DNA from: Brasenia schreberi
Taxonomy: Eukaryota > Streptophyta > Magnoliopsida > Nymphaeales > Cabombaceae
DNA length: 64,000 bases
Reading direction: 5' to 3'
NCBI GenBank assembly: GCA_036023115.1
Contig: JAYKKT010000061.1
Coordinates: 11,467,501 to 11,531,500, forward strand
Part shown: positions 41,583 to 54,199 of the stretch, one piece after another
Numbering within the stretch: the stretch's first letter is position 1
How the letters are laid out: every line of letters starts with the position of its first letter
Notes under the pieces: model-generated
Database searches by the model: none
What the model was told of the DNA's origin: nothing
What the model saw: the letters and a program-made list of their open reading frames with translations, nothing else
Program-made: the position numbers and the translations under genes

Positions 41583-42492
41583 AATCTGTACAATATCAGC
41601 CATACTTGGGAGGCACAATTTTCCCTTTATTTTGAGCTTAAGTACTTTGATATTTCAATATTATATCCTTATGACTACGACAAGTTGTATATAAAGTCGT
41701 ACATTTCTTGAATGCATCGATTTATTTTGAGAGATTCTATTAGGAAGTTGCATTTGACTCATTCGACTCTAACTAGGTAGCATGATACATCATTTTTCAT
41801 GGAAGTAAATAAATCAATATATTAATAACATTGATACCTTTATTATAATACTAATTTTTCTTCTAATTGCTTTCTTATACCAACATCTTATTTTGATATA
41901 TAACACACTTACACCAACTTTAGTATATTTAGAGCATGTACCATGACTATTGTCAAATAACCTTGCGTTGTTAGACCTCCTAGAGTCATATGAGTAGTGT
42001 TGCAAACCAGAATACTAGTTGATCATATATGAGCTTGATGGTGATGTTGTGTGACATTTTGGTATGTAGCTTGTATTTGAAATATTCTTTTATAATATTC
42101 AATACATGTATATTTAAATAATGATAGTAGTGAAAAAAATTTAGTTTCTTTAGTACTTTGCCCTTAATATACATAACTATAATGAAATCATACTCTCATT
42201 CAAATTTAAAATCAATTGCATACACAAACTTCAAATAACAACTAATCATCATAAATATTGCATACAATATCATCTCCTAATCTTCTCATTTATATATACA
42301 ATACGATACCGTCATGAAATGAACTATGCTAATTCTCAATATTTTCATGTCAGTAATGCTATCACATGAAAAAGATAGGAGATATCAAAATTGATCAACC
42401 ACATGGATTTACGACAAAGTATTAGCAGAAAAGAGGGTTAATCACTACTTAGATAAATGAAATGCTTAAATAACATAATTAGATCTTTAGAA
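41583..42492. other. Intergenic, AT-rich, no gene recognised
   Basis: Short frames only (41,814-42,005; 41,986-42,174 minus), neither resembling a known family. Confidence 0.5.
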
Positions 42493-42502
42493 ATTATGAT
42501 TA

Positions 42503-43703
42503 ACAACAACAACAATAACAACTAAGCCTTTTCCCATACTACATGGGGTCGACTATATAGATTCTTTGTTTCTACAAAGCCCTATCATGTGTCATGCTAG
42601 CAGTTAACTCAATATAAACTAGACCATTTTTTATTGGTTCTTTCCAACACTTTTGTAATCGTTTTCTCCCTTTTTTAATATTTTCACAATATAATTTTTC
42701 ATATATTCTTACGAGAGCATCCTTGGATCGTCTTTCTACATATCCAAACCATCTTAAATAATTTTCTCTCATTTTATCTTCTATTAGTACTACTCCCAAT
42801 TTGTTTCTAATAACCTTATTATGTAAACAATCTTTACTTGTGTGATCACCCATCCATCTCAACATCTTTATTTCTGCTAGAGACATATTTTGCACATATT
42901 GTTAATTAATTGCCCAACACTTAAAACTATAAAGCGTAGCATACCTAATTACTAATTTATAATATTTATCTTTCAACTTTAATAATATCTTCTTATCACA
43001 TAGAATACCTAATACCCTCTTAATTTTAACCAACCGGCATTAATTCTATGTGTAATATCTCTCTAAATTTTTCCATCACTTTGAAAAATTTACCCTAGGT
43101 ATTTTAAACTTTCCTTGCGAGGTATACAATGTGTGTCAATCTTAATTTTTATGTCCTCTAAAGTACCAAATGATTAAACTTACATTCCATGTCTTTGTTC
43201 TACTAAGTTTGAGGCCTTTACTTTCTAACTTTTATCTCCATAGTTCCAATTTCCTATTAGCTTTTTCCTTAAACTCATCCACTAGCACAATGTCATATGC
43301 AAATAACATACACCAAGGTACTTCATCTTGAATATGTTTTGTTAATTCATCAATGACCAATATAAATAAATATGAACTTAAAGTTGATCCCTGATGTAAC
43401 CCAATCTTAACTTCAAAGGAGTTTGTCATTCTTTCATGAGTCCTCACCCATTTTTTTACACCATCATACATGTTAATGGGATACCTCTCTTTTCTAATGT
43501 TCTCTAAAGAACATCTCTTAGCACCCTATCGTAAGTTTTTTCTAGATCAATAAATATTATGTGAAGGTTCTTCTTTTTTGCTCTAAAATGTTTCATAATA
43601 CGTATCAATAGATAAATCGCTTCAATAGTAGATCTACCGAGCATGAATCCAAATCAGTTCTTTGTTGTAATAGATACTTGTCTTAATTGTTTCAATAATA
43701 GAT
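42503..43703 (-). mobile_element. 5'-truncated RTE LINE, moderately decayed
   Basis: From a (CAA)n run with one imperfection through the C-terminal tail (42,895-42,572: MKMLRWMGDHTSKD block) and RT (43,471-43,232: GLHQGSTLSSYLF to FAYDIVLVDEFKEK, where the first Asp of the ADD motif is Tyr). Stops separate the pieces. A likely 10-bp duplication ATTATGATTA is at 42,493-42,502 and 43,704-43,713. Confidence 0.85.
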
Positions 43704-44753
43704 ATTATGATTACCTCTAGAAAATATCGTGTAATATATTGATAGCACATGTACTATATATATCTCTCACAATTTGGCTGCTAAGTGTCTGATACTAACA
43801 ATAGAAATATCATTGACCCTTATGTAGAGAGGAGTACCAATGCTATGTTCATTGAGTAGTGATAACCAAACCAATGTCTTGCATAAACATCTAATAAAAT
43901 CTTTAGGACATGACCCATCTTTTATGTATGCAATATGACAAATAGAAGCAACAATACTACCATCCTCCATGAAAACTTGTATACATATATGTTTCCTACG
44001 TATCACTTCCTTTAAGGACTCTCTTTAAGCTTCACCTCACCACTCCTCTCCTTGTCATCAAAAGTCCACCAATGACTTGGTACTTATAATTTCCATTTCC
44101 AATAACATTCACCTAAGCATTTATAAAAAATGCTCATAAAGCATAGATTACAACTCCCTGAAGATGAACAATCCACTAATAACTAAGCTTGTATTTTTCA
44201 CTCCTTTCACACCCAAGTTGTATATTGCTTGTTATGCTTTTACTATTCAAGCAAATAATAACAATAATAATATTATGCTTTCTCTCAATATTTTTACATA
44301 ATCAATAAGTTTATTACGACTCTTTAACACATCTTCCATTACAAACACGAGTAAATAGTCAAGTTAATCATTCTTGCAATCAATAAATTAATCTTCTACC
44401 TCATCAGTCAACCAGTCAATGAATATATGATCGAGTGCACTACAATAACTTCCAGTCTCTTTATATATGATATAATAAGTACTTTGATCAGTCGTCATCT
44501 TCTTCTAATCGATTCTACCGTAAGTGATTTTGCTCGAGTTATTTGTCATTCTATAATATGTATAAGGAGATAAAGTTTCAACCATAACACATACCAAACA
44601 ATATATACTTGGTTAAGAAAAATGTGAGATAGGAGGGTCAACCAATAAACTTTTTTTTAAAATTATACTAATATTATAAAAAAAAATAATGAATGAACAT
44701 GACTAAGCCATATCAGAGGTAGGTAGGATGAGGTTTTCCATACACACACTATA

Positions 44754-44818
<65 letters not shown>

Positions 44819-45202
44819 GTATGTATATATATTATACACATAAATATCACTTGGCAATTGGTTGTGAGTTTATTTTCTTGAGAGCACAGACCACATGCCT
44901 TTCGTTTCTTCTCTGTATTGAACTTCTCTCGTGTGAATTTTTGGTTGTAATTGGCTAGTCTGCCTAACCAGATTACTTGGCTAGGAAAGAAAATTTCAGT
45001 CAGCTTTAGTAGTTGAGGGTCTTAATTGTGTTATTTGCATTGTGAATTTCTCTTTACTTTTTCTCAAAAAAAATTCTTCAAACGGTGGATACATTTTACA
45101 AATATTTATATATCTATATCTGTATATTAAGAGAGAGATTGGATCCTACCAATTATTAACACCTTCACTCGTACCACCGAAAAGAATGGATGAACATATA
45201 AT

Positions 45203-45240
<38 letters not shown>

Positions 45241-45291
45241 CACTTTAACGCTCACTGAAAGTCATAGGAGGATGATAATCATACGGTAGTG

Positions 45292-45425
45292 GGAGGGTCC
45301 TACCTACTTTATTCGTTTTCGTTCATAGACAGGGTCCCACCTGCTTTATTCTTTTTTTATCGTACACAAGGTCCCATCTGCTTTATTCTTTTTTTTTTTC
45401 CAATGAGAGTGTCCTACCTTCTTTC
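45292..45425. repeat. Imperfect ~40-bp tandem repeat, about four units
   Basis: GGGTCCTACCTACTTTATTC, AGGGTCCCACCTGCTTTATT, AAGGTCCCATCTGCTTTATT and a degenerate GTGTCCTACCTTCTTT follow each other at 38-44 bp intervals. Confidence 0.75.
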
Positions 45426-45801
45426 GACAAAGAGGTCTCAGCATTCTTTACAATGTAATAATGATGTGAAAGTTGTAAAACTAGAAAAGAAAAGGTTGTT
45501 TAAGTTAGTATTGGATTAATATTTTATGGAAAACTAGATCCCACCATCACTGACACCTGCCCACTCATGTTCATGCTTTTGAGTGGAATAAATAAAATTT
45601 TAAAATTTATAAAAGGTTTTAAAATAGTAAAAAGATATTTTTATTATATTTATGTCACTCAAAAGGAACAGGTGAACATCAATGAACGGAATCAATTTTA
45701 GTAGTATCCAATCGCAATATATACTATCGATAATATTTTGAAAGGTGGTCCTTTGAAGCAATATTTTTTTAGTGAAGATATTGATACTGATCGCACGTAG
45801 G

Positions 45802-45849
<48 letters not shown>

Positions 45850-47694
45850 TCATGACAATCATGCAGTGCATATAGTGACGACTATAAGATTCATATACTC
45901 CACATGTGACAATATTTCATGGTGCTACGTGATATGATCAATTGATGTTACTAAGGATCCTTATACCAAGATCAAGCTGGTATCGATCATACACAATGGG
46001 ATCCTTTACGTATGATCCACGAATTTCGGCCTTAGGAAAATCATGATACCTTTGAACTTATGATCCATCAAGTTCTCTTGAAAACCATAGCACAAGGTTC
46101 ATTTTCGTAGTGCGACTTATATTAACTTTAACTTAGTGAATGCTTGTATGTCGCTCATTTAGCTCAAACTTCATATAAGCAGATACTAGTGTTCGACATG
46201 GATGAAAAATAAAAAACGCTCAAGCATCCTTTCAGTTGATTCGTTTGGTTCATTTACTAATCTCAGTGGAGATTTGAATCTCAGATCCAATATCCAAGCA
46301 TTAGACTGAAATCAGAGCCTCGGGATCGTAGTGGCAAATCCACATTGAAGCGAGTCATGACGAGTCTTCAACCTAAAAATAATATATAGGCCACGCTGTA
46401 GCCATGATCTATAGTAAATTGTTTACTATGTAAACAATGGGCAGTTTCAAGATCCCATGGCAACTTCAGATAATCCCAGATAAAAAATAAATAACTATGC
46501 CGAATATATTAACTGTGGGCTAAATGAACATGAAATGTTTAAAGCCTTCGTTAAATTTAACAACTTAACAACTGAAGAAATGTTTTTTTTTTTGTATTTT
46601 TGAAGCAAATAGTAACTTGGCAAAAACATGATATTTTAAAGAAAGGGTGTTGATACCTACTTGCATTTGTTACTTAAAGTAGATCCAAAGCCTTTCTCTT
46701 GTGACTAGCACAAGCTCCCTCGTCGGTCCCGCTAATCCTTGTCATTGCAAAACCAGCGACCATTATTAATTCAGCTAGCAGAGCTTCTGAATCCAATAGT
46801 GAAGTTCTTTTTCCTGTGCTTACTTTATTTTATTTAAGAGATCATTGTGGAGACACTTAAAACAAAAACAAGCTATAGCATAGAAGTTTTGAACGGAAAG
46901 AGACCATGCGGCTGGCAAGATCTCATAACAAATTAAAATTTCCTTGAAAATTCTTATTTAAAACTTAATAAAAACATTAAAACTTCAAAACCCAACGTGA
47001 ACATGACTCGATCGAAAAGTAGGGTAACGAAATTCGGGGCATAAAGCTTACAGTTGAAGGAGGCTCCGTGCGTGTGTGTGTGAGAGAGGGAGAGAGAGAG
47101 GGAAAGGAAGCCTTTTGAAACAGTCTCTCGTCAGTGTTGTCACGTGTATGAATGTATCGTTCATATTACTTATACCTATCCTTACTTATTTACGTAACCC
47201 TTCGGAATATCTTTTGTATATTTCTTTAAAATATTGGGAAGATGCCAAGTCATTCAGATCATCTAATTTTGTCACCATGTCGACCATTGTGCCTACAACA
47301 TATAGCAAGACTTATATAATCAAATTAATAATACAATAATCATAGTTAGGACGCATAAAATTCCATCATGAAATCCAAATCTCAAACCTTCCCACGTACA
47401 TATAGATTTAAACAAGATCGAATTAATGAAGTTCCTGTGCGAGTTGGATTCATAGTTGTATAGGAACCCATATTTTACGTATATGGCAAAGTATACGTGT
47501 ATTGCATGATAAGGTATACACAGTAGTTTTTTTATTTGACGAATGCAATCTATTAAAAAATGAAGAAACATAAGAATTATCTAAAATCAAAAGATCCAAC
47601 ATAAAATTTGTATAACGTGTATCATAAAATATGACTATTAGAGACTAATACAATGACAAAATATCATAACAAAAGATTATTATCAATAAACAGG

Positions 47695-47775
47695 TAACGA
47701 AACACTCAAGAGTGTCAGATCACTTTTAAAGGGGCTCCACTGATAGGACGAAGTTCGTCAGTTTGATACCCGTGA
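47695..47775 (+). repeat. Weak tRNA-like SINE head candidate
   Basis: ACTGATAGGACGAAGTTCG then CAGTTTGATACCCGTGA resemble weak A- and B-box motifs. No tail or duplication found; listed only as a lead. Confidence 0.15.
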
Positions 47776-50700
47776 CATGCATACATGGCCTCGGCCTCCT
47801 CTTGTTACAAAAGAAAAGGTTACAATAAAATGTGTATAATATGTAGCATAAAAATATGATTATTAAAAAATTGGTAGGAAAATGTATATACCATCTCTCA
47901 CAAAATATTGTAATATTAGGAAACGTAATATTATTAAAAGTAAGTATCATGATATATAATAAAGTATGTTACAACGCAGACTGATAAATAGGTAATACAA
48001 TAAATATGATCTTTTTATGATATAGTGCGATAATTATAACAGTGTCACATGCAATTAGACCGATATTTGAAACATACTGATTTTATAATGAGAAAGATGA
48101 TCCAACGTCCTAAGGGAAAAATGACAAATTTTGTGTACAAGTTGGCATTTGTCTTGTTGCATTAAGTCTTTGTTAGCGTCACAAGATTAGGTTGTGTATC
48201 TTGTATATAAAGGTAAATCTCCAAGTTTTACAACAATTGTGTACATGCCATCACATATCTTTTTCACGATCTTGTTACTCGTGTGTTACCTCGTTCCAAA
48301 TAATTATTAAACTAAGAGCGTTAAAGTCATGACTGTGCTTCCCAATTTCCCGATTCTCTTCACCACTCTCAATCATGAATGCGGAGAGCATTTTGAAGTA
48401 GCAAGTTGTATTAGAATAATTGTCAATGAAGTTCGTTATGTTGTGAAACATGTGGACCCACTTTGGATAGAGCTCATTGAGTGACTAGCCATGTTACTTA
48501 TCCACTTAGAGGTGGCCAGTTTGGACTCGAAACCAGACCAAAATCATGAACTGGATCTCTTTGGTTTGGATTTGAAATTTTGGTGGATTCAGAACTAGAG
48601 GTTTGAAACCAAGGGTCCCATTATGTATATGTGCTGAAAAGTTATATTGTGAGAAAAGTGAAAAGCCAAATAACTTGAAAAAATATGGAAAAGAAAAGAA
48701 AATCTTAAAAAAGAAGAAAAAGGAGAATGCAAAGTAAAGTTTCATTTTATGTATTTCCTTATCATCCTTTGTATACTCGAGATATCTAATAAGAGATTGA
48801 GTGAGTCTTATTGTATATCCTCTTATACCCAAGATATCATTCTCTTATATATTCAAACTTGAGAGTTTATTAAATTTGAGGAAGGATTTATGTTTCGCCT
48901 AGAGTTAAGGGTCTTAGTCTATTTACTTATCTATGTGTCACTAGAGGTATTTCTCATATTTTGAAAATCAAGTTTTTGATTGCTAAAATTGATATTGTTT
49001 TCTTCCTTTGTTAGTACTTTGATATAGAAAATTGAATGAAGATGTTGTCCATCTAAATCAGTTCATTCAAAGAGAAGTTGACTTTGAAAAATACTTTTAT
49101 GATTTTCTAAAAACTAGTAAAGAATTGACATGTATGCTTGTTATTGTCTTAGTACCTAGATTACATAAGTCTTTCCTCTTCTTTTCTTTTAGCTTATACT
49201 AAAATGCATATATTATATGATTTGAGTAGGACATTACTTGTATGACAAGCATTTAAGATCCATATTATATTACATTAAGCATACTTTGACTCATATCCAT
49301 GGGGCATTTTTATGACACACGTGCATTTTCTTATGATCTGGGTATCCTTTTTTGAGTCATTTGGAGTTAAGTTCATTTCCTTATGCATTAGAGGTCACAT
49401 TTTTCTTCTTGCTACATTAGAGATGTTTTTGACATTGCTCTAATACGATGATAGTCCCTTATAGGTATTATTATTATTATTCAAGAAGGCAATTCTGAGT
49501 TCCTAATGAGTTATCTCCATTCGGGTTGGATTATTGTGATCATGTTCTGCTCATCTCATTTTTATCTTTAGGTTATCTATTGTTTACTTCATTTCAAGGG
49601 TCACTTCCCTCACATCTTTTAGCATGGATTTATTCCGAGTTTTTCATTTGTTCTTGTATTATATGATGTATAATTCTTAGTTAGTTTTAGTTCGATTTTA
49701 TTAACTTTCTTCTTCTAAGATACATTCACTTAATCTTGTTAGAGATTTTTGTATTTTAAAGGGCTTTTAGGAGACATCACTATGTCCCTTTAAGCAGTAT
49801 ACATGAGATACACATATGCAACAACATTCTTAGCGGGCTTGTACTAGTACCTATGCCTCAGTTTCATCAAGCCAATCTCTTCCATCGTGTCTATGGAGAT
49901 CTTTCTCAAGACATCACATTTTAAAAGGTCTTCAGGTTAAGAGAAACTTATATGGTAACTTGAGAAAGCTTCAAAAAAAACTTCAATTATCAACATGTGT
50001 GCCTTAAAGACATTTTAGAAGAGACTCAAGGATAACATTATGGACCTATGATTATGACCCTCCAATTGAAAAGAGGGATGCATCTTTGGTGATGTCACTT
50101 CTCTTGAAAGTTTCTACATATCAAAGAATAGATTCAATTATCATTTTCACGTTGTTCTGAAACTGGCTTTATGAAAACAAGTTTCATTGTTCCAAAATTT
50201 CAAGCTTATCTCTTTTTCAAAACCCCAAGAGAACTTTTAAAAAATATTTTCAGCTTGATTTTCTACTCTTTATTTTTGAAAGAAAAGTTATTCAAAGCAA
50301 CCTTCCTAATTTAACTTTCAAGGAAGAAATTTCTTTTGTTAACCTAAAAATCTATTTATAAAATTTTGTCATCTTTCTCACAATAACAAAACAAGCTATT
50401 TTTAAAAAATAACCATTTTTTTCTTGTACTCTATCGTATATATGGTTTGTGGTATTTCTCACGATAAAACATTCTTTTTACCCGTGATAAAGCCCTATTA
50501 AAATCCATGAGATTTCCTACCCAAAAATCCTGTTTTTACACAAGTTTTATAAAAAGGTTAACCTCTCTCACTTGCCTTCTCATCCTGATCATATGTCCTT
50601 CAGTGAATGGTGGAGGCATTTTGTTACTAATGTGAAGCAAATCTCTCTATGCCAAGACAGCTTTTTCTAGGAGCAATTACTCTTTGAACAATGTGGTGTG

Positions 50701-52060
50701 CATGCAATACACGAATCTCTAAGGAAAGAGTCGTTTCCCGGAAGATGTTGCATTGGACATTAATCTTATTGAAGAGTTTAGACGGTTAAATTTGCCAAAT
50801 GTCTTTCATTCCTTGATTTTATACGTCATTGTATGTTAAGTTGTTTGGTTCTCTGAACGACTTGTACTTTTGCTTGCTTTGCACGAGCTTCCTTGTATTT
50901 GATTAAATGCCCAATGTAAGTCGATCTCTTCTTTGTAAAGAACCACTATCATTCTCCAAGGAAGAAACTTGCATGGTTTTGTGTTGATCAAGCCAATACA
51001 AAAATTGTAGAGAGTTCCTTGGACTTCACTGGTGAGAATCATTCTTATAGATGTTAATAAGAGCGTTTTCATAGTATGCAAGTTGGATCTGGTAGGTAGA
51101 TTTTAGGGGCCGAAATTCGTGTGATGGGGTTGCTTTTTCATGTGTTGCATCTTTTTGGCATTTGTGTGCAAATCAGGTCAACTAGAACAGGCAACACTTT
51201 TTCTTCGTGACACCTTGGCGTACACGAACATAACCGTAACAGTTTGTGGCATCATGAAGCTGACTTATTTAACACAGCAATTCCTTGGTATGTGTGTGTG
51301 AGAGAGGGGGGGGGTAAAGATGTAAGCTAACAGTAAGAAAAGCCCCCTGAGGAGAACTCGAGTATGGCTAGCTTAACTGATGAAGCGATAAAGTTTTCCC
51401 TTCCACGTGATGTGAAAGTAGCGTAAAATAAGTGAAGGTACGCGTTTTTCAAAAAGAAAATGCGTCATTTAGGCTTTAAGCCTTTAATATGTCGAGATGA
51501 GATGAATGAGATCATGAGCATCAATAACGGGTGTGATGTGCATGATCAAAGGAAGAGCTTGATGTCCCACATGACTTGATCCGTGGCCCCAAATAGCGTC
51601 ACGCACATCGCACCAATAACGACGGATGTCATGTGCTCCACCAAGATTGGTTTTAGGAAAACTATTTTTTCAGTCATTTCTCGTACACAGAGACGAAAAC
51701 AATGGGTGCCTTCTCTTTACTCTTTTTATATCATCCGTGCTAGGAAAAGCTTGACAAACAGATGTCACTTGTAGAAAAGGGAAAGTAATGAGTTTCCCTT
51801 CACATCTTTCCTTGTGCAGTGCAGCTAGCGTTCTTAAACCGCTTTTTAACTTCTAAATACAATTTGGGCAGGGCAGTTTTTCATGTACGACGGTTCGGAG
51901 TTTTCAGCGATTAATTTTAGATTTTACCACCAAAATTTACGATTTACAATTACCAGACCACGGGAAGTGCCTACCAGCAGCAGAGGAAAACCATTGGCAG
52001 CCTTTCTTTTTCTACGTGCCCCCAGACTCACAACCTTGAATGCCCCCACCTTCTTGGTAC

Positions 52061-52067
52061 TATAAAT
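52061..52067 (+). promoter_or_regulatory. TATA box of ENOD93 copy 3
   Basis: CTATAAATA, 93 bp upstream of the ATG at 52,154, followed by a pyrimidine-rich leader. Confidence 0.75.
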
Positions 52068-52153
52068 AATTGCATTATCCTTCACTTCTTTTTCATTCCC
52101 ACAACCCAGTTTCCGTTCATCTTCTCTTCGTGAATTACAGTTTGTGATAGATA

Positions 52154-52941
52154 ATGGCTTCAAAATCTTCTACTCGGAAGGTGGTTTCTTCTCCACTGGA
52201 GACGAATAACATAGGGCATCTTGATCAGAAATTAGCTATGGCTAAGCGCTATGGACATGGTATATATTTATTACTTCTAGCTTGTTTGTAAGACGCCACT
52301 ATGCCATATGCAAGTTTCGGGTCTTGCATACGTCCTTTATAACAAGCGAACCATATAGGAAGCAATTTTCAAACTCATAGTTGTGAAAATCAGAAGTTTT
52401 TGGGTCGTTAGCTTTTCACATGCATCTAGTTTTGTCCTCTCTCTATATGTCTTAAAGAGTTTCATTTCGTTTGAGTCATTAATTTGTTTCCTGAAATATT
52501 ATGTGGTTTGAATGTGAAAGAGGGAGTCGTCGCCGGATCAAGGGCAGCTGTGATTGCAACTGTAGCTAGCGCAGTGCCTACTGTGAGCTCTCTCTACACA
52601 ATCACACATGCACACACTCACACACGTTTTCTTTTTCATTTACCAGATATTTTCTGATTTGGTATTTGCACGCTTGGTGTAGCTTGCAAGCGTCAGAATG
52701 TTGCCTTGGGCAAGGCGCAACCTGAATCCCACTGCGCAGGCCCTCATTATTTCCATGGGTAAAGTTTTGGCCTCTCTCTCTCTATATATGTGTTATTTCG
52801 TAGCAAGGACGTACTGAGCTGAGGTGATGCGCTAATTGCGGATTTTGAATTGCAGTTGCTGGTTCCGCATACTTCGTTGTTGCTGACAAGACCGTCTTGA
52901 CTACCGCGCGAAAGAACTCTTTCAGTCACGTTCGAGAATGA
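52154..52941 (+). CDS. ENOD93: Early nodulin-93-like protein, intact (four exons)
   Basis: Plus-strand exons 52154-52259, 52521-52582, 52683-52758 and 52856-52941 join to 109 residues with phases 1, 0, 1, identical to the copy at 37.4-38.3 kb. It starts MASKSSTRKVVSSPLETNN, continues GHLDQKLAMAKRYGHEGVV, has hydrophobic segments at about 38-56 and 77-92, the invariant LASVRMLPWARRNLNPTAQA, and ends VVADKTVLTTARKNSF plus SHVRE. Exon 3 encodes nearly the same residues as in copy 2, and exons 2 and 4 differ at a few positions. Its orientation is opposite to the other two copies. Introns are short (261, 100 and 97 bp) and free of large inserts, unlike its relatives. Confidence 0.95.
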
Positions 52942-54017
52942 GAAATAAATGTCGTTAATATCGATATCTTTTTTTTCATATGTATTGTTTTGTTTATTTT
53001 CTGCGAGTAGGTACGTTGTCAGTGTAAATTCTTCACCACTTGTAAATTATATAAACTTGTTTTGAATTTTTAGAATTACGATCCCAAAACTCATTGAAAG
53101 TGGACATAAGGCCTATTTATATCATGTGAACCATTAACAATTCAAGAGTGATATAATTCATAAGATTTTAAAATATAGTTAATATATATTTATTTGTTTA
53201 TTTATTTATAATTAAGATTAAGTACATATAATGATATAACATAAGAGTGGTATAAAAATTATTTATAATCCAACTATCATCATTATTTATAACCCAACTA
53301 ATCAACAATCAATACATGTCGTCCTACTATACATGTTATTTCTATGCGTTTCAATGCCTCTACGTCTTTTTGTTTAAATCTTGTAACATGAACACAAACA
53401 ATTATATTCATAGATGGATGCCATTGTTTTATAATTAAAAAAATATGTATATTTTAAATCATGTATCATTGTTTAAATAAAAGTTATCAATTAGAATTAT
53501 ATATATTAGATCAAATACTTTTCATTAATGTAATTTAATTTTGATATGTGTTCAACCACGACCATAGGACGCCCTCAATGACGCCCTCAATTTCTTCTCC
53601 CGTCCAGACACCTAACATGTGATAGTCATCATACAAATTATATCCAAATCATATTAGCAAAACTCATATTTATATCGTCTCAAGTGTACTAAAAAAGAAT
53701 GCTTTTGTCTCATTAATAATTTTTATATTAAAATCAAATAATAAGATATCATTTACATATTAATATATATTAATATAGAATTATGATTAATGCATCATTA
53801 TCAGTTTTGTAGTAAATGTACTAATCAAATTGATTAAAAAAAGAAGTTAAAAGATTATAAGATATAATTAAACTTTTCATGTCATTATTTAGGAACTTGT
53901 TTAAATTCATATAATGATTTAAGAAGTTTACACACTTTTGGTTTATTCTCAAGACCATAAATTTTTTAGAGAAAACCAATTTTCACTTGTATTTGATGAT
54001 TATGATTTGTCAGGCTA
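52942..54017. other. 3' flank of ENOD93 copy 3, AT-rich
   Basis: No gene seen. GACGCCCTCAAT is tandemly repeated at 53,571-53,594 (12 bp twice). Confidence 0.5.
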
Positions 54018-54140
54018 CAAGCACTCAAATTGTAATCATATGAAAAACAAGAGAATAGTATTAGAAGCACTCAAATTGTAGTCATACAAAAAAACAAGAG
54101 AATAGTATTACAAGCACTCAAATTGTAGTCATACAAAAAA
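54018..54140. repeat. Tandem repeat, three units of 46-47 bp
   Basis: AAGCACTCAAATTGTA recurs at 54,019, 54,065 and 54,112, each followed by a CATACAAAAA-like stretch and, in the first two, ACAAGAGAATAGTATTA. Confidence 0.9.
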
Positions 54141-54199
54141 TAAAAAAAAATATCAAAATAGTTTATTTCTTCTTTTGTGTATCTTTTAACAACTAACTT

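Larger units (their letters stand above)
43714..52060. other. 8.3 kb non-coding region upstream of ENOD93 copy 3
   Basis: No gene recognised. Microsatellites: (AT)n 44,759-44,812, 45,209-45,236 and (AT)n-(GA)n 45,802-45,849. A ~40-bp imperfect tandem repeat is at 45,292-45,425. 48,180-48,270 has a TATA-like TATATAAAGG and could be part of an LTR, but no partner is visible. 48,850-50,830 is T-rich with no open frame. A G9 run lies at 51,307. Confidence 0.5.

Noticed and set aside
45289..45519. 76-codon frame starting MGGSYLLYSF
   Set aside because: It is the translation of an imperfect ~40-bp tandem repeat and has no independent coding evidence.
48180..48300. Solo LTR with TATATAAAGG
   Set aside because: I could not find TG/CA ends, a second LTR, or a flanking duplication, so it is only mentioned in the regional note.
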